From assembly GCF_902167145.1 (NCBI RefSeq), contig NC_050096.1, forward strand, positions 272,574,622-272,638,621: DNA of 64,000 bases, written 5' to 3'. The position numbers and the translations under genes were made by a program. Every line of letters begins with the position of its first letter. Within the stretch, counting starts at the first letter, position 1. The DNA is from Zea mays (taxonomy: Eukaryota > Streptophyta > Magnoliopsida > Poales > Poaceae). Positions 25,060 to 34,571 of the stretch are shown here, piece after piece. The notes under the pieces are model-generated. The model saw only the letters and a program-made list of their open reading frames with translations, made no database searches and was not told the origin of the DNA.

Positions 25060-26305
25060 TGAGAGCACCTAGAGGGGGTGAATAGGTGATCCTGTAAAAA
25101 CTTGAAACTCAATGCCACAAAACTTGATTAGGAGTTAGCACAATAAAACCAAGTGGCTAGAGAGGAGTTCTTGCAAGACACGATAACCACAAGAAGATCA
25201 ACACAAATAGGCACAGTGGTTTATCCCGTGGTTCGGCCAAGTCCAACACTTGCCTACTCCACGTTGTGGCGTTCCAACGGACGAGGGTTGCAATCAACCC
25301 CTCTCAAGCGGTCCAAAGACCCACTTGAATACCACGGTGTTTTGCTTTGTTTACTATATCCCGCTTGCGAGGAATCTCCACAACTTGGAGCCTCTCGCCC
25401 TTACAATTTGATGTTCACAAAGAAGCACGGAGTAAGGGTGGGATGAGCAACGCACACAAGACACAAAATCAGAGCACAAACACGCACACAAGTCACAACT
25501 CGAGCTCACAACACAACCCAAAGAGTTCTCTACTCAAATGGAGCTCTAGTTGCTATCACAAAGAATCAAATGCGCGGAATTCGAGTCTTGGTGCTTAGGA
25601 ATGCTTAGAGAATGCTTAGAGAATGCTTGGGTGTTCTCCTCCATGCGCCTAGGGGTCCCTTTTATAGCCCCAAGGCAGCTAGGAGCCGTTGAGAGCATTC
25701 CAAGAAGGCAATCCTTGCCTTCTGTCGCCTGGCGCACCGGATAGTCCGGTGCACCACCGGACACTGTCCGGTGCGGACTTCTTTCCTATTTTGGCGCAGC
25801 CGACCGTTGAAGATCCAGAGCCGTTGGCGCACCGAACAGTCCTGTGCCCCTTCTGACCGTTGGCTCTGCCACGCGTCGCACGCGGATTACGCGGCCGACC
25901 GTTGGCCGGGCCGACTGTTGGCTCACCGGACAGTCCGGTGCACCACCGGACAGTCCGGTGATTTATAGCCATACGCCGCCGACGAAACTCGAGAGCAGCC
26001 AGTTCGCCAGAGCCAGCCTGGCGCACCGGACACTGTCCGGTGCACCACCGGACAGTCCGGTGCCCCCAGACTGCACAGAGTCTTGGCTGCTCAGCCAAGT
26101 CTTTTCCAAATTGGTCTTTTCCTGTTTCTAGCACTTAGACACAATATATTAGTCTCCAAAACAATGTACTAAGTCTTAGAAACATACCTTTGCTCTTGAT
26201 TTGCACTTCTTAAGTCTTTGGCACAAATATTACACTTAGGCACTTGTGTTGGACACTTAATCACCAAAATACTTAGAAATGGCCCAAGGGCACATTTCCC
26301 TTTCA
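25060..26305 (-). mobile_element. 5' LTR of Ji-2
   Basis: 1246 bp, from TGAAAGGGAAATGTGCCC at 26305 (minus) to CTAGGTGCTCTCA at 25060. It is followed by a PBS (minus 25057-25046, TGGTATCGGAGC, one mismatch to the usual motif). It contains palindromic CACCGGACTGTCCGGTG-type repeats (about 25735-26060) and TATA box CTATAAAAGG near 25657-25666. Confidence 0.9.
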
Positions 26306-26332
26306 AAATCAAGAACTAAATTTGTTTTGTAG

Positions 26333-29300
26333 GTTTATGCATCCGGGGGCTCAAGTTGGATCATCGACAGCGGGTGCACAAACCATATGACAGGGGAGAA
26401 GAAGATGTTCTCCTCCTACGAGAAAAACCAAGATACCCAAAGAGCTATCACATTCGGGGATGGAAATCAAGGGTTGGTCAAAGGCTTGGGTAAAATTGCT
26501 ATATCACCTGACCACTCTATTTCAAATGTTTTTCTTGTAGATTCTTTATATTATAACTTGCTTTCAGTTTCGCAATTATGTAAAATGGGTTACAACTGTC
26601 TTTTTACGGATATAGGTGTTACTGTCTTTAGAAAAAGTGATGATTCAGTAGCATTTAAGGGAGTGTTAGAGGGTCAGCTATACTTAGTAGATTTTGATAG
26701 AGCTGAACTCGACATTTGCTTAATTGCTAAGACTAACATGGGCTGGCTCTGGCATCACCGACTAGCACATGTTGGAATGAAGAATCTTCACAAGCTTCTA
26801 AAGAGAGAACACATTTTGGGACTGACAAAAGTTCATTTTGAGAAAGACAGGGTTTGTAGCGCATGTCAGGCAGGGAAGCAAGTTGGTGTTCATCATCCAC
26901 ACAAGAACATCATGACGACTGACAGGCCACTCGAGCTCCTACACATGAACCTATTCGGCCCGATAGCTTACATAAGCATCGGCGGGAGTAAGTACTGTCT
27001 AGTTATTGTGGATGACTATTCTCGCTTCACTTGGGTGTTCTTTTTGCAGGAAAAATCTCATACCCAAGAAACCTTAAAGGGATTCTTGAGACGTGCTCAA
27101 AATGAGTTCGGCTTAAGGATCAAAAAGATTAGAAGCGATAACGGGACGGAGTTCAAGAACTCACAAATCGAAGGCTTCCTTGAGGAGGAGGGCATCAAGC
27201 ATGAGTTCTCTTCTCTCTACACGCCACAACAAAATGGTGTAGTGGAGAGGAAGAATCAAACTCTATTGGACATGTCAAGGACCATGCTTGATGAATACAA
27301 AACTTCGGATCGGTTTTGGGCGGAGGCGGTCAACACCGCGTGCTACGCCATCAACCGGTTGTATCTACACCGAATCCTCAAGAAGACATCATACGAACTC
27401 CTAACCGGTAAAAAGCCCAATGTTTCATATTTTAGAGTCTTTGGTAGCAAATGCTTTATTCTTGTTAAAAGAGGTAGAAAATCCAAATTTGCTCCTAAGG
27501 TTGTAGAAGACTTTTTACTAGGATATGATTCAAACACAAGGTCATATAGAGTCTTTAACAAGTCCACTGGACTAGTTGAAGTTTCTTGTGACATTGTGTT
27601 TGATGAGACTAACGGCTCTCAAGTAGAGCAAGTTGATCTTGATGAGCTAGATGATGAAGAGGCTCCTTGTGTCGCGCTAAGGAACATGTCCATTGGGGAT
27701 GTGTGTCCTAAGGAATCCGAAGAGCCTTCAAATGCGCAAGATCAACCATCTTTCTCCATGCAAGCATCTCCACCAACTCAAGATGAGGATAAGGCTCAAG
27801 ATGATGAAAGCGAAGATCAAGAAGATGAGCCACCTCAAGAGGAGAGCAACGATCAAGGGGGAGATGCCCATGATCAAGATAAGGAAGATGAACAAGTTCC
27901 AAAGCTGCCACACCCAAGAGTTCACCAAGCAATTCAACGAGATCACCCCGTGAACACCATCCTTGGCGATATTCAAAAGGGGGTAACTACTCGATCTCGT
28001 GTTGCTCATTTTTGTGAACATTACTCTTTTGTTTCCTCTATTGAGCCACACAGGGTAGAGGAAGCACTTCAAGATTCGGATTGGGTGGTGGCAATGCAAG
28101 AGGAGCTCAACAACTTCACTAGAAACGAGGTATGGCATTTAGTTCCACGTCCTAATCAAAATGTTGTAGGAACCAAGTGGGTCTTCCACAACAAGCAAGA
28201 TGAGCATGGTGTGGTGACAAGGAACAAAGCCAGACTTGTGGCCAAGGGATATTCACAAGTCGAAGGTTTGGATTTCGGTGAAACCTATGCACCCGTAGCT
28301 AGGCTAGAATCAATTCGTATTTTACTTGCCTATGCTACTTACCATGGCTTCAAGCTTTACCAAATGGACGTGAAGAGTGCCTTCCTCAATGGACCAATCA
28401 AGGAGGAGGTCTATGTTGAGCAACCTCCCAGCTTTGAAGATAGTGAGTATCCTAATCACGTTTATAAACTCTCTAAGGCGCTTTATGGGCTCAAGAAAGC
28501 TCCAAGAGCATGGTATGAATGCCTAAGAGATTTCCTTATCACTAATGGCTTCAAAGTCGGAAAGGCCGATCCTACACTCTTTACTAAAACACTTGCTACT
28601 GATTTGTTTGTATGCCAAATTTATGTTGATGATATTATATTTGGGTCTACTAACGAATCTACATGTGAAGAATTTAGTAGGATCATGACACAGAAATTCG
28701 AGATGTCTATGATGGGGGAGTTGAAGTATTTCTTGGGGTTTCAAGTAAAGCAACTCCAAGAGGGCAACTTCATTAGCCAAACGAAGTATATTCAAGACAT
28801 TCTAAACAAGTTTGGGATGAAGGATGCCAAGCCCATCAAGACACCCATGGGAACTAATGGGCATCTCGACCTCGACACGGGAGGTAAATCCGTAGACCAA
28901 AAGGTATACCGGTCGATGATAGGTTCTTTACTCTATTTATGTGCATCTCGACCGGATATTATGCTTTCCGTATGCATGTGTGCAAGATTCCAAGCCGATC
29001 CTAAGGAAGCTCACCTTAGGGCTGTAAAACGAATCTTGAGATATTTAGTTTATACTCCTAAGTTTGGCCTTTGGTACCCTAGGGGATCCACATTTGATTT
29101 AATTGGTTATTCCGATGCTGATTGGGTGGGGTGTAAAATTAATAGAAAGAGCACATCGGGGACTTGCCAGTTCTTAGGAAAGTTTCTGGTGTCTTGGGCT
29201 TCAAAGAAGCAAAATTCCATAGCTCTTTCTACCGCTGAAGCCGAGTATATTGCCGTAGGCCATTGTTGCGCGCAATTGCTTTGGATGAGGCAAACCCTTA

Positions 29301-29575
29301 GGGACTATGGTTACAAATTAACCAAAGTTCCTTTTCTATGTGATAATGAGAGTGCAATCCGCATGGTGGATAATCCCGTTGAACATAGCCGCACTAAACA
29401 CATAGCCATTCGGTATCATTTCTTAAGGGATCACCAACAAAAGGGAGATATCGAGATTGCATATATTAACACCAAGGAACAATTAGCCGATATCTTTACC
29501 AAGCCATTAGACGAACAAACATTTACCAAACTTAGGCATGAGCTAAATATTCTTGATTCTAGGAATTTTTATTGA
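26333..29575 (+). CDS. pol: Opie-like pol polyprotein (protease-integrase-RT-RNase H)
   Basis: Open for about 1080 codons to the TGA at 29575. Domains: protease [11 protein letters not shown], zinc finger [13 protein letters not shown] and CSACQAGKQ, integrase core SDNGTEF and VERKN, RT around YVDDIIFGS (28622), RNase [10 protein letters not shown] and DNESAIRM, ending LDSRNFY. No stop or frameshift seen although flanking elements are decayed. The codon before VYASGGSSW is TAG, so the N-terminal boundary is set by junction processing, not by an ATG (see findings). With gag displaced by Ji-2, the element is no longer functional as a whole. Confidence 0.9.
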   Translation, partial: VYASGGSSWIIDSGCTNHMTGEKKMFSSYEKNQDTQRAITFGDGNQGLVKGLGKIAISPDHSISNVFLVDSLYYNLLSVSQLCKMGYNCLFTDIGVTVFRKSDDSVAFKGVLEGQLYLVDFDRAELDICLIAKTNMGWLWHHRLAHVGMKNLHKLLKREHILGLTKVHFEKDRVCSACQAGKQVGVHHPHKNIMTTDRPLELLHMNLFGPIAYISIGGSKYCLVIVDDYSRFTWVFFLQEKSHTQETLKGFLRRAQNEFGLRIKKIRSDNGTEFKNSQIEGFLEEEGIKHEFSSLYTPQQNGVVERKNQTLLDMSRTMLDEYKTSDRFWAEAVNTACYAINRLYLHRILKKTSYELLTGKKPNVSYFRVFGSKCFILVKRGRKSKFAPKVVEDFLLGYDSNTRSYRVFNKSTGLVEVSCDIVFDETNGSQVEQVDLDELDDEEAPCVALRNMSIGDVCPKESEEPSNAQDQPSFSMQASPPTQDEDKAQDDESEDQEDEPPQEESNDQGGDAHDQDKEDEQVPKLPHPRVHQAIQRDHPVNTILGDIQKGVTTRSRVAHFCEHYSFVSSIEPHRVEEALQDSDWVVAMQEELNNFTRNEVWHLVPRPNQNVVGTKWVFHNKQDEHGVVTRNKARLVAKGYSQVEGLDFGETYAPVARLESIRILLAYATYHGFKLYQMDVKSAFLNGPIKEEVYVEQPPSFEDSEYPNHVYKLSKALYGLKKAPRAWYECLRDFLITNGFKVGKADPTLFTKTLATDLFVCQIYVDDIIFGSTNESTCEEFSRIMTQKFEMSMMGELKYFLGFQVKQLQEGNFISQTKYIQDILNKFGMKDAKPIKTPMGTNGHLDLDTGGKSVDQKVYRSMIGSLLYLCASRPDIMLSVCMCARFQADPKEAHLRAVKRILRYLVYTPKFGLWYPRGSTFDLIGYSDADWVGCKINRKSTSGTCQFLGKFLVSWASKKQNSIALSTAEAEYIAVGHCCAQLLWMRQTLRDYGYKLTKVPFLCDNESAIRMVDNPVEHSRTKHIAIRYHFLRDHQQKGDIEIAYINTKEQLADIFTKPLDEQTFTKLRHELNILDSRNFY

Positions 29576-30399
29576 TGTTTTGCACACATAACTCATTAAT
29601 ATACCTTTGATCATATCTCTTTCATGTGCTATGACTAATAAGTTTTCAAGTGTATTTCAAACTAAGTCATAGATTGAAAGAGAAAAGGAGTCTTCGGCGA
29701 AGACAAAGGCTTCCACTCCACTCTATCAAATTACTCATCCTTCGCCGTCGCTCCGCGCCACTCTCCAACTCTGGTATAATCTTCACTCATATGTTATTTA
29801 CCATAGGGAGAGAAAGTAAGAAGGACTTATATTTCACTCAAATATCCATTTTTGGCGATTCATGACAAAGGGGGAGAAAGTATTAGCCCAAAGCAAAAGG
29901 ACCGCACCACCACCAATTTTCTCAAAAATTTGAGTTAAGAAAAGATTTTTCAATTGGTAATTTTTCAATCAGTATCTTATTTTTGATAGAATTTCAAATT
30001 GGTACAATCCTTTCAAAACTAATATCTAAAACCCTCTTGAACACTGAGAGGAGGATTTTATTGAGGGGGAGTTTTGTTTAGTCAAAGGAAAAGCATTTGA
30101 AACAGGGGGAGAAAATTTCAAATCTCGAAAATGCTTCTTAAAATCTTACTCATTTACCTTTGACTATTTGCAAAAGGACTTTGAAACAAATTTACAAAAG
30201 AATTTGCAAAAACAAAACATGTGGTGCAAGCGTGGTCCAAAATGTTAAAAATAAAGAAATCAATCCATGCATATCTTATAAAAATTTATTGGTTCAATTC
30301 TTAGAATCCTTTGCACTTAAATTATGCAAACTAGTTCAATTATGCACTTCTATATTTGCTTTGGTTTGTGTTGGCATCAATCACCAAAAAGGGGGAGAT
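29576..30399 (+). other. Opie-like 3' UTR with four polypurine tracts
   Basis: AT-rich and non-coding. G5AG-type tracts occur at about 29867-29879, 30061-30071, 30104-30114 and 30386-30399; the last abuts the LTR and is the primer for plus-strand synthesis. Confidence 0.75.
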
Positions 30400-31633
30400 T
30401 GAAAGGGAAATAGGCTTACACCTTTTCCTAAATTGATTTTGGTGGTTGAAATGCCCAACACAAATAATTGGACTAACTAGTTTGCTCTAGATTATAAGTT
30501 CTACAGGTGCCAAAGGTTCACAACAAACCAATAAAAAGACCGAAAAAGGATTCAAATGTAAGAGAGCAAAGTCAGCCGAAGTGTCCCCTGGTCTGGCGCA
30601 CCGGACTGTCCGATGTGCCACCGGACAGTGTCCGGTGCACTAGGGACTCCAACTCTGAACTGGTCACCTTTGGGAATTCTGGGAGCCACTCCGCTATAAT
30701 TCACCGGACTGTCCGGTGTAGCACCGGACAGTGTCCGGTGGCGCACCGGACTGTCCGGTGTGCCAGCGGAGCAACGGCTACTTCAGCGCCAACGGTCAGT
30801 TGCAACTGCATTCAATGCGCTACAGTACGCGCAAAAGTCAGGCACGCGCCAGAAGGCGCACCGGACAGTCTACAGGACCTGTTCGGTGGACCACCGGACT
30901 GTCCGGTGGTCCAGAAGACAGAAGCTCCAACGGTCAGAATCCAACGACTGGGTGACGTGGCAGGCGCACCGGACAGTGTCCGGTGGCGCACCGGACTGTC
31001 CGGTGCGCCATGCGACAGCAGCCTTCACCAAACGGCTAGTTTGGTGGTTGGGGCTATAATTACCCCCAACCACGCACCATTCATTGCATCCAAGTTTTCA
31101 CACTTCCTACACCTTACAAGAGCTATAGCATTCAATACAAGACACACCAAAGAGATCAAATCCTCTCCCAAGTCCAAAGATCATTCCTAATCAAATAGTG
31201 ACTAGTGAGAGAGTGACTTGTGTTCATTTGAGCTCTTGCGCTTGGATTGCTTCTTTTTCTCATTCTTTCTTGTGATCAACTCAATTGTAACCGAGGCAAG
31301 AGACACCAATTGTGTGGTGGTCCTTGCGGGGACTTTGTGTCCCGTTTGATTGAGAAGAGAAGCTCACTCGGTCTAAGTGACCATTTGAGAGAGGGAAAGG
31401 GTTGAAAGAGACCCGGTCTTTGTGACGACCTCAACGGGGAGTAGGTTTGCAAGAACTGAACCTCGGTAAAACAAATCCTTGTGTCTCATTCTTGTTTGCT
31501 TGCGATTTGTTTTTCGCCCTCTCTCTCGGACTCGTTCATATTTCTAACGCTAACCCGGCTTGTAATTGTGCTTAAGTTTATAAAATTCAGATTCGCCCTA
31601 TTCACCCCCCCCCCCCCCTCTAGGCGACTTTCA
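30400..31633 (+). mobile_element. 3' LTR of the Opie-like element
   Basis: 1234 bp, TGAAAGGGAAATAGGC to GGCGACTTTCA. It carries CACCGGAC...GTCCGGTG palindromes at about 30597-31012 and a TATA-like CTATAAT at 31053. A 14-C run (about 31605-31618) near the 3' end resembles the C-tracts of the Ji LTRs. Confidence 0.88.
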
Positions 31634-31821
31634 CAATATTTACATTTATCCTTCCCTACTCCATCAACTTCAACTTGATCAAAATCCTTCCACACATCAG
31701 ATCTGAGCTTCCTCTTTGATCCTGACGAAGCAGGTATGTCCTCTTGCTCTGATGAGGACTCCACCATGGTTGGAGGACCAGTTGCAGAGGCTTGTTGAGT
31801 GCCACCACTAGGGGTTTCCAT
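31634..31821 (-). pseudogene. hAT transposase N-terminus with BED-type zinc finger, truncated
   Basis: From METPSGGTQQ, an acidic N-terminal segment is followed by SDVWKDFDQVEVDG and CKYC, the start of a BED zinc finger as in Ac/hAT transposases (Trp-x2-Phe then Cys-x2-Cys). The frame is cut after the second Cys, where the Opie LTR begins; the residues beyond that point are LTR sequence. The catalytic domain is not in the window. Confidence 0.72.
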
Positions 31822-32625
31822 GGCAACTATAAGGCATTGAATTAATAGAAGTAACTAGGATCAGGGTATTTCCAATCTGAAAAGCCTACAAGAATCTACA
31901 AAGAAATTGGACCTGTTGGGCAAGATGGCGATGTCCTGTGTAGTGCTCGACGTGGTCGCATGGAGAAGATCGATCCCCCTGCGTAGTGCTCAGCGTGGAG
32001 AGTAAGGAAGGTCACGATCGCGGGTGGCTGGCAGAGAATGGAGCTGCATGAGGACGGTCGGTCTCCGGTGGCGTGTGCAAACAGTGAAGTCGGCGGCGAC
32101 GCGTGGATCTAAGCTACAATGGGGAGTGGGGACCGGTCATCCACAGTCCGCACACACTGGGTTGCTGCATGCACGACGAGTGGGGACCGCCGGGCGCCAG
32201 ACCGTGGTCGTGGTGGCCGCCTAGCCGGGTGGCGGCTGGCCGTCGAGGCCTCGAGGAGGGTGGGGGTGGGGACTGGGGTTGTGGGCTTATGGCTAGACCT
32301 AGACAGGTTGCTGCCTTGCCTTGCTAGATTGGGGATTTGGGGAGGCTAGACGGTTAGGTGATGGGCGGGCCGCGATGGGACTTGGGATGGCTGTGGTCCG
32401 TGCAGTGGTTTCAAACTCCAGTGACCCCACATGTCAGGTTACTTTAACGGATATTCGGGAATTCGGGTATGGATAATGATTTTTCGTACTCGTTTTAAAA
32501 ATATCCACGGATATCAAATGCAACCCGTATCCGTATCCACGGGTACAGGTTCGTAGCCAAAACCGTGCCCAACGGGTTTTTTTATCTGTGGGTACGTGGA
32601 TAAATCACATCCATTGCCATCCCTA
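31634..32625 (-). mobile_element. hAT (Ac-like) DNA transposon, 5' end fragment cut by the Opie
   Basis: The right end in minus orientation starts TAGGGATGGCAATGGATG (plus 32625), a typical hAT terminal inverted repeat. Inside are alternating ATCC/GGAT motifs common in subterminal hAT sequence (32440-32600), then a transposase N-terminus at 31821. The rest is displaced by the Opie at 31633. The eight bases outside the terminus, GACACTAT (32626-32633), are the expected TSD; its partner is off-window. Confidence 0.72.
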
Positions 32626-32633
32626 GACACTAT

Positions 32634-33130
32634 TCATTGTCCGGTGCGTGCCACATCAGCAGACCGTTGGGGTTTGGACTTTTGCATTGAAGTCCTTTGT
32701 CCTTTTGCGACACCGGACAGTCCGGTGCGTTCTGACTTCGCAGTTTTGACTTCTGACTTGCGCACTGTTCACTGTTCATCTGACATCGCAGTCGACCGTT
32801 GGGCGCAGTTGACCGTTGCTTCGTTGGCACACCGGACAGTATGGTGAATTATAGCGGAGCGACTCTCAGAAAAAAACCCAAGAGCGGCCAGTTCGGGGGG
32901 TGCTCGGCCTGGGCACCAGACAGTTTCCAGTGTGCCACTGGTAGCACCAATGCTTGTCTTTGCTCCAAACTTGTAGAGTTTCCCAACTTATTTTCTTTGT
33001 TGGTTTATGTTGAATTTTATGCACCTAAGATAAATGGTAACTAGGCAAACTAGTTAGTCCATGTGGTTTGTGATGGACGTCAAACACCAAAATTGATTAT
33101 AGAAAATGTTTTGAACCTATTTCCCTTTCA
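32634..33130 (-). mobile_element. Sirevirus-like LTR fragment hosting the hAT
   Basis: The minus strand begins TGAAAGGGAAATAGGTTC at 33130, the Opie-type LTR start. It contains CACCGGACAGTCCGGTG-like repeats (32638-32730, 32830-32850) and stops in such a repeat at the hAT edge. No polypurine tract adjoins 33131, so it is a 5' or solo LTR. It is more diverged than the other copies and is probably the oldest layer of this nest. Confidence 0.7.
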
Positions 33131-33325
33131 AATTCATCTATTCCATGTTTTACCCCTATTTGGTTGGATCTGAGCTGATTGCGACCTAGAGACTAAACTG
33201 CTGAACTTTTAAACCTGTGAATCAAAGACTAGGTAAACTAGTTAGTCCGAATGGTTGTGATGGTCATCAACCACTATTGGTCACTTGTTCTCAAATGTTG
33301 TGAATCAAGAACAAGGCAAAACAAT
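33131..33325. other. Non-coding; possible further LTR relic
   Basis: No gene. The segment 33216-33290 resembles 33030-33100 of the neighbouring LTR (shared ACTAGGNAAACTAGTTAGTCC), so it may be an older, degraded LTR of the same family. Confidence 0.45.
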
Positions 33326-33888
33326 TGTTAAGTATTAAGGACCTTCGTTCTCAGAAACATTATATCCCCAAGCATATAATGATCATCAGACGAAGGTCAT
33401 AAAAAATATGTCTTCATCATCTTATAGATAAACAAGAATACAAGGAGATGAAGATAGTGAATGTAACTCATTAACTCATTCATATTTGCATTCCATAGAA
33501 CATACATAAGTATCAATAGAATCTGTATTACATTAATACCTTCAGCTTGCTCGAAGGTGATGACGTGAGAGCGATTACAAATCAGCGTGAACAATACGGT
33601 GCTACTGTTCATCTATTTATAGGCACGGGACGCAGCCGGGTAAAATTAAATTTATGACCTTCAAGATTTGCTCATAATCGTAATACGAATCGCTAAGGAC
33701 AAGATAGTCTTTTCATCCTCTGTTTGGTTTAAGCCGAAGCTAGTGGCAGCTTCGCCGCTCGCCATCGTCGCTTCTAGACGGGATCTTCGTCTTAAGGAGC
33801 TTCGGCATAGAAGAAAGGAAACCTTAAGTATCACTTTACCGATTGGTTATGTCTTGAGGACCTTCGGCGGAGAAGAAGACCCCCAACA
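33326..33888 (-). mobile_element. 3' LTR of the Tat/Grande-like element
   Basis: The minus strand runs TGTTGGGGGTCTTC (33888) to ...CTTAACA (33326). It is preceded by the polypurine tract GCGAAGGGGCTAC (plus 33889-33901). TATA box CCTATAAATAG on the minus strand near 33613-33622. Confidence 0.78.
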
Positions 33889-33989
33889 GTAGCCCCTTCG
33901 CAGTGCTAGATCATTTTTTCATAACGAGCTTGATCCGCGAATAATATGAAGGCTTCGGAATGCCGAAGGTCCGAAAAACATCTTCCCTC

Positions 33990-34301
33990 GGGCCTGTTTG
34001 GTTCAGCTTTTTTCTGACCAGCTTTTTTGAAAATCTGGCTGTGGGGAGAATCTGGCTGTGGAAAGAATATGAGTATCATTATGATTACATGTGGAGGAAG
34101 ATAAAGTTGTTTATAGGGTTCAGGATCTAGAAAGTGACGGATTCCTATTATTATAACGACTCAACCGATTATGTGTTTATGTTGATTTTGGATGGTTTTT
34201 GCCCCTACGAATTTTATAGAAGCTGACTGAAAAGCTGAGCGTTTGGCAGTCCGCAGCAGCTTTTGGTGGCCAGAAGCTGCCAGAAGCCGAAACAAACGGG
34301 C
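33990..34301. mobile_element. MITE copy 1 (GGGCCTGTTTGGTTC inverted repeats)
   Basis: 312 bp with related ends: GGGCCTGTTTGGTTCAGC on the left, and a right end whose complement reads GCCCGTTTGTTTCGGC. A second copy lies at 58572-58845. Both share a long interior including GACTCAACCGATTATGTG. No clear TSD, so the superfamily is uncertain (PIF/Harbinger-like ends, or hAT). Confidence 0.7.
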
Positions 34302-34406
34302 ACCTCAGCTTGTTATCAAAAAACAAATAAAATATTCCCAGCGCTTGCCGGTCCACCGATCAGTCAGTGTGCGTGTTTTTGCGGTTCACCTTCTTCTCCT
34401 GCAGGG

Positions 34407-34418
34407 CTATATAAATAG
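34407..34418 (+). promoter_or_regulatory. TATA box for the antisense gene in the Tat element
   Basis: CTATATAAATAG lies about 155 bp before the ATG at 34572, on the same strand. Distance and sequence fit a plant core promoter with a short 5' UTR. Confidence 0.55.
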
Positions 34419-34571
34419 ACATGTTGGTTAGAAGTTACCACAACATTCATTGTTATTGCATCGTTGTGCTATTGAAAAATTTCACCGGAGTCGAAGCTCT
34501 CTACATTGTACTTTCGGACAAGCATTCCATCGGTTAAGAACAACTTCGTTTGAGAGAAGCTAAACAACGAA

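Larger units (their letters stand above)
18333..26305 (-). mobile_element. Ji-2: Ji-like Sirevirus (Copia), complete except for part of the 3' LTR
   Basis: Minus-strand element with 5' LTR (26305-25060), PBS, gag, pol, 3' UTR, polypurine tract, and the first 288 bp of the 3' LTR (18620-18333) before the Ji-1 insertion. That fragment aligns with 26018-26305 of its own 5' LTR with about six differences by eye. The right flank continues as Opie pol, so Ji-2 inserted into the Opie at AAATC (26306-26310). Gag and pol are broken at several points. Confidence 0.88.
26306..31633 (+). mobile_element. Opie-like Sirevirus (Copia), 3' half
   Basis: Plus-strand element with the last few gag codons, complete pol, 3' UTR, polypurine tract and complete 3' LTR. 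The left half, with 5' LTR and gag, was split off by Ji-2 and should be left of the window. On the right the LTR ends at CTTTCA (31633) and is followed by CAATA (31634-31638), the expected TSD. The flank is a hAT transposase gene, so this Opie inserted into that hAT. Confidence 0.88.

Noticed and set aside
30507..31190. 227-codon frame in the Opie LTR
   Set aside because: An open frame across the palindromic LTR repeats; similar frames appear in other LTR copies on both strands and encode only repeat-derived residues.
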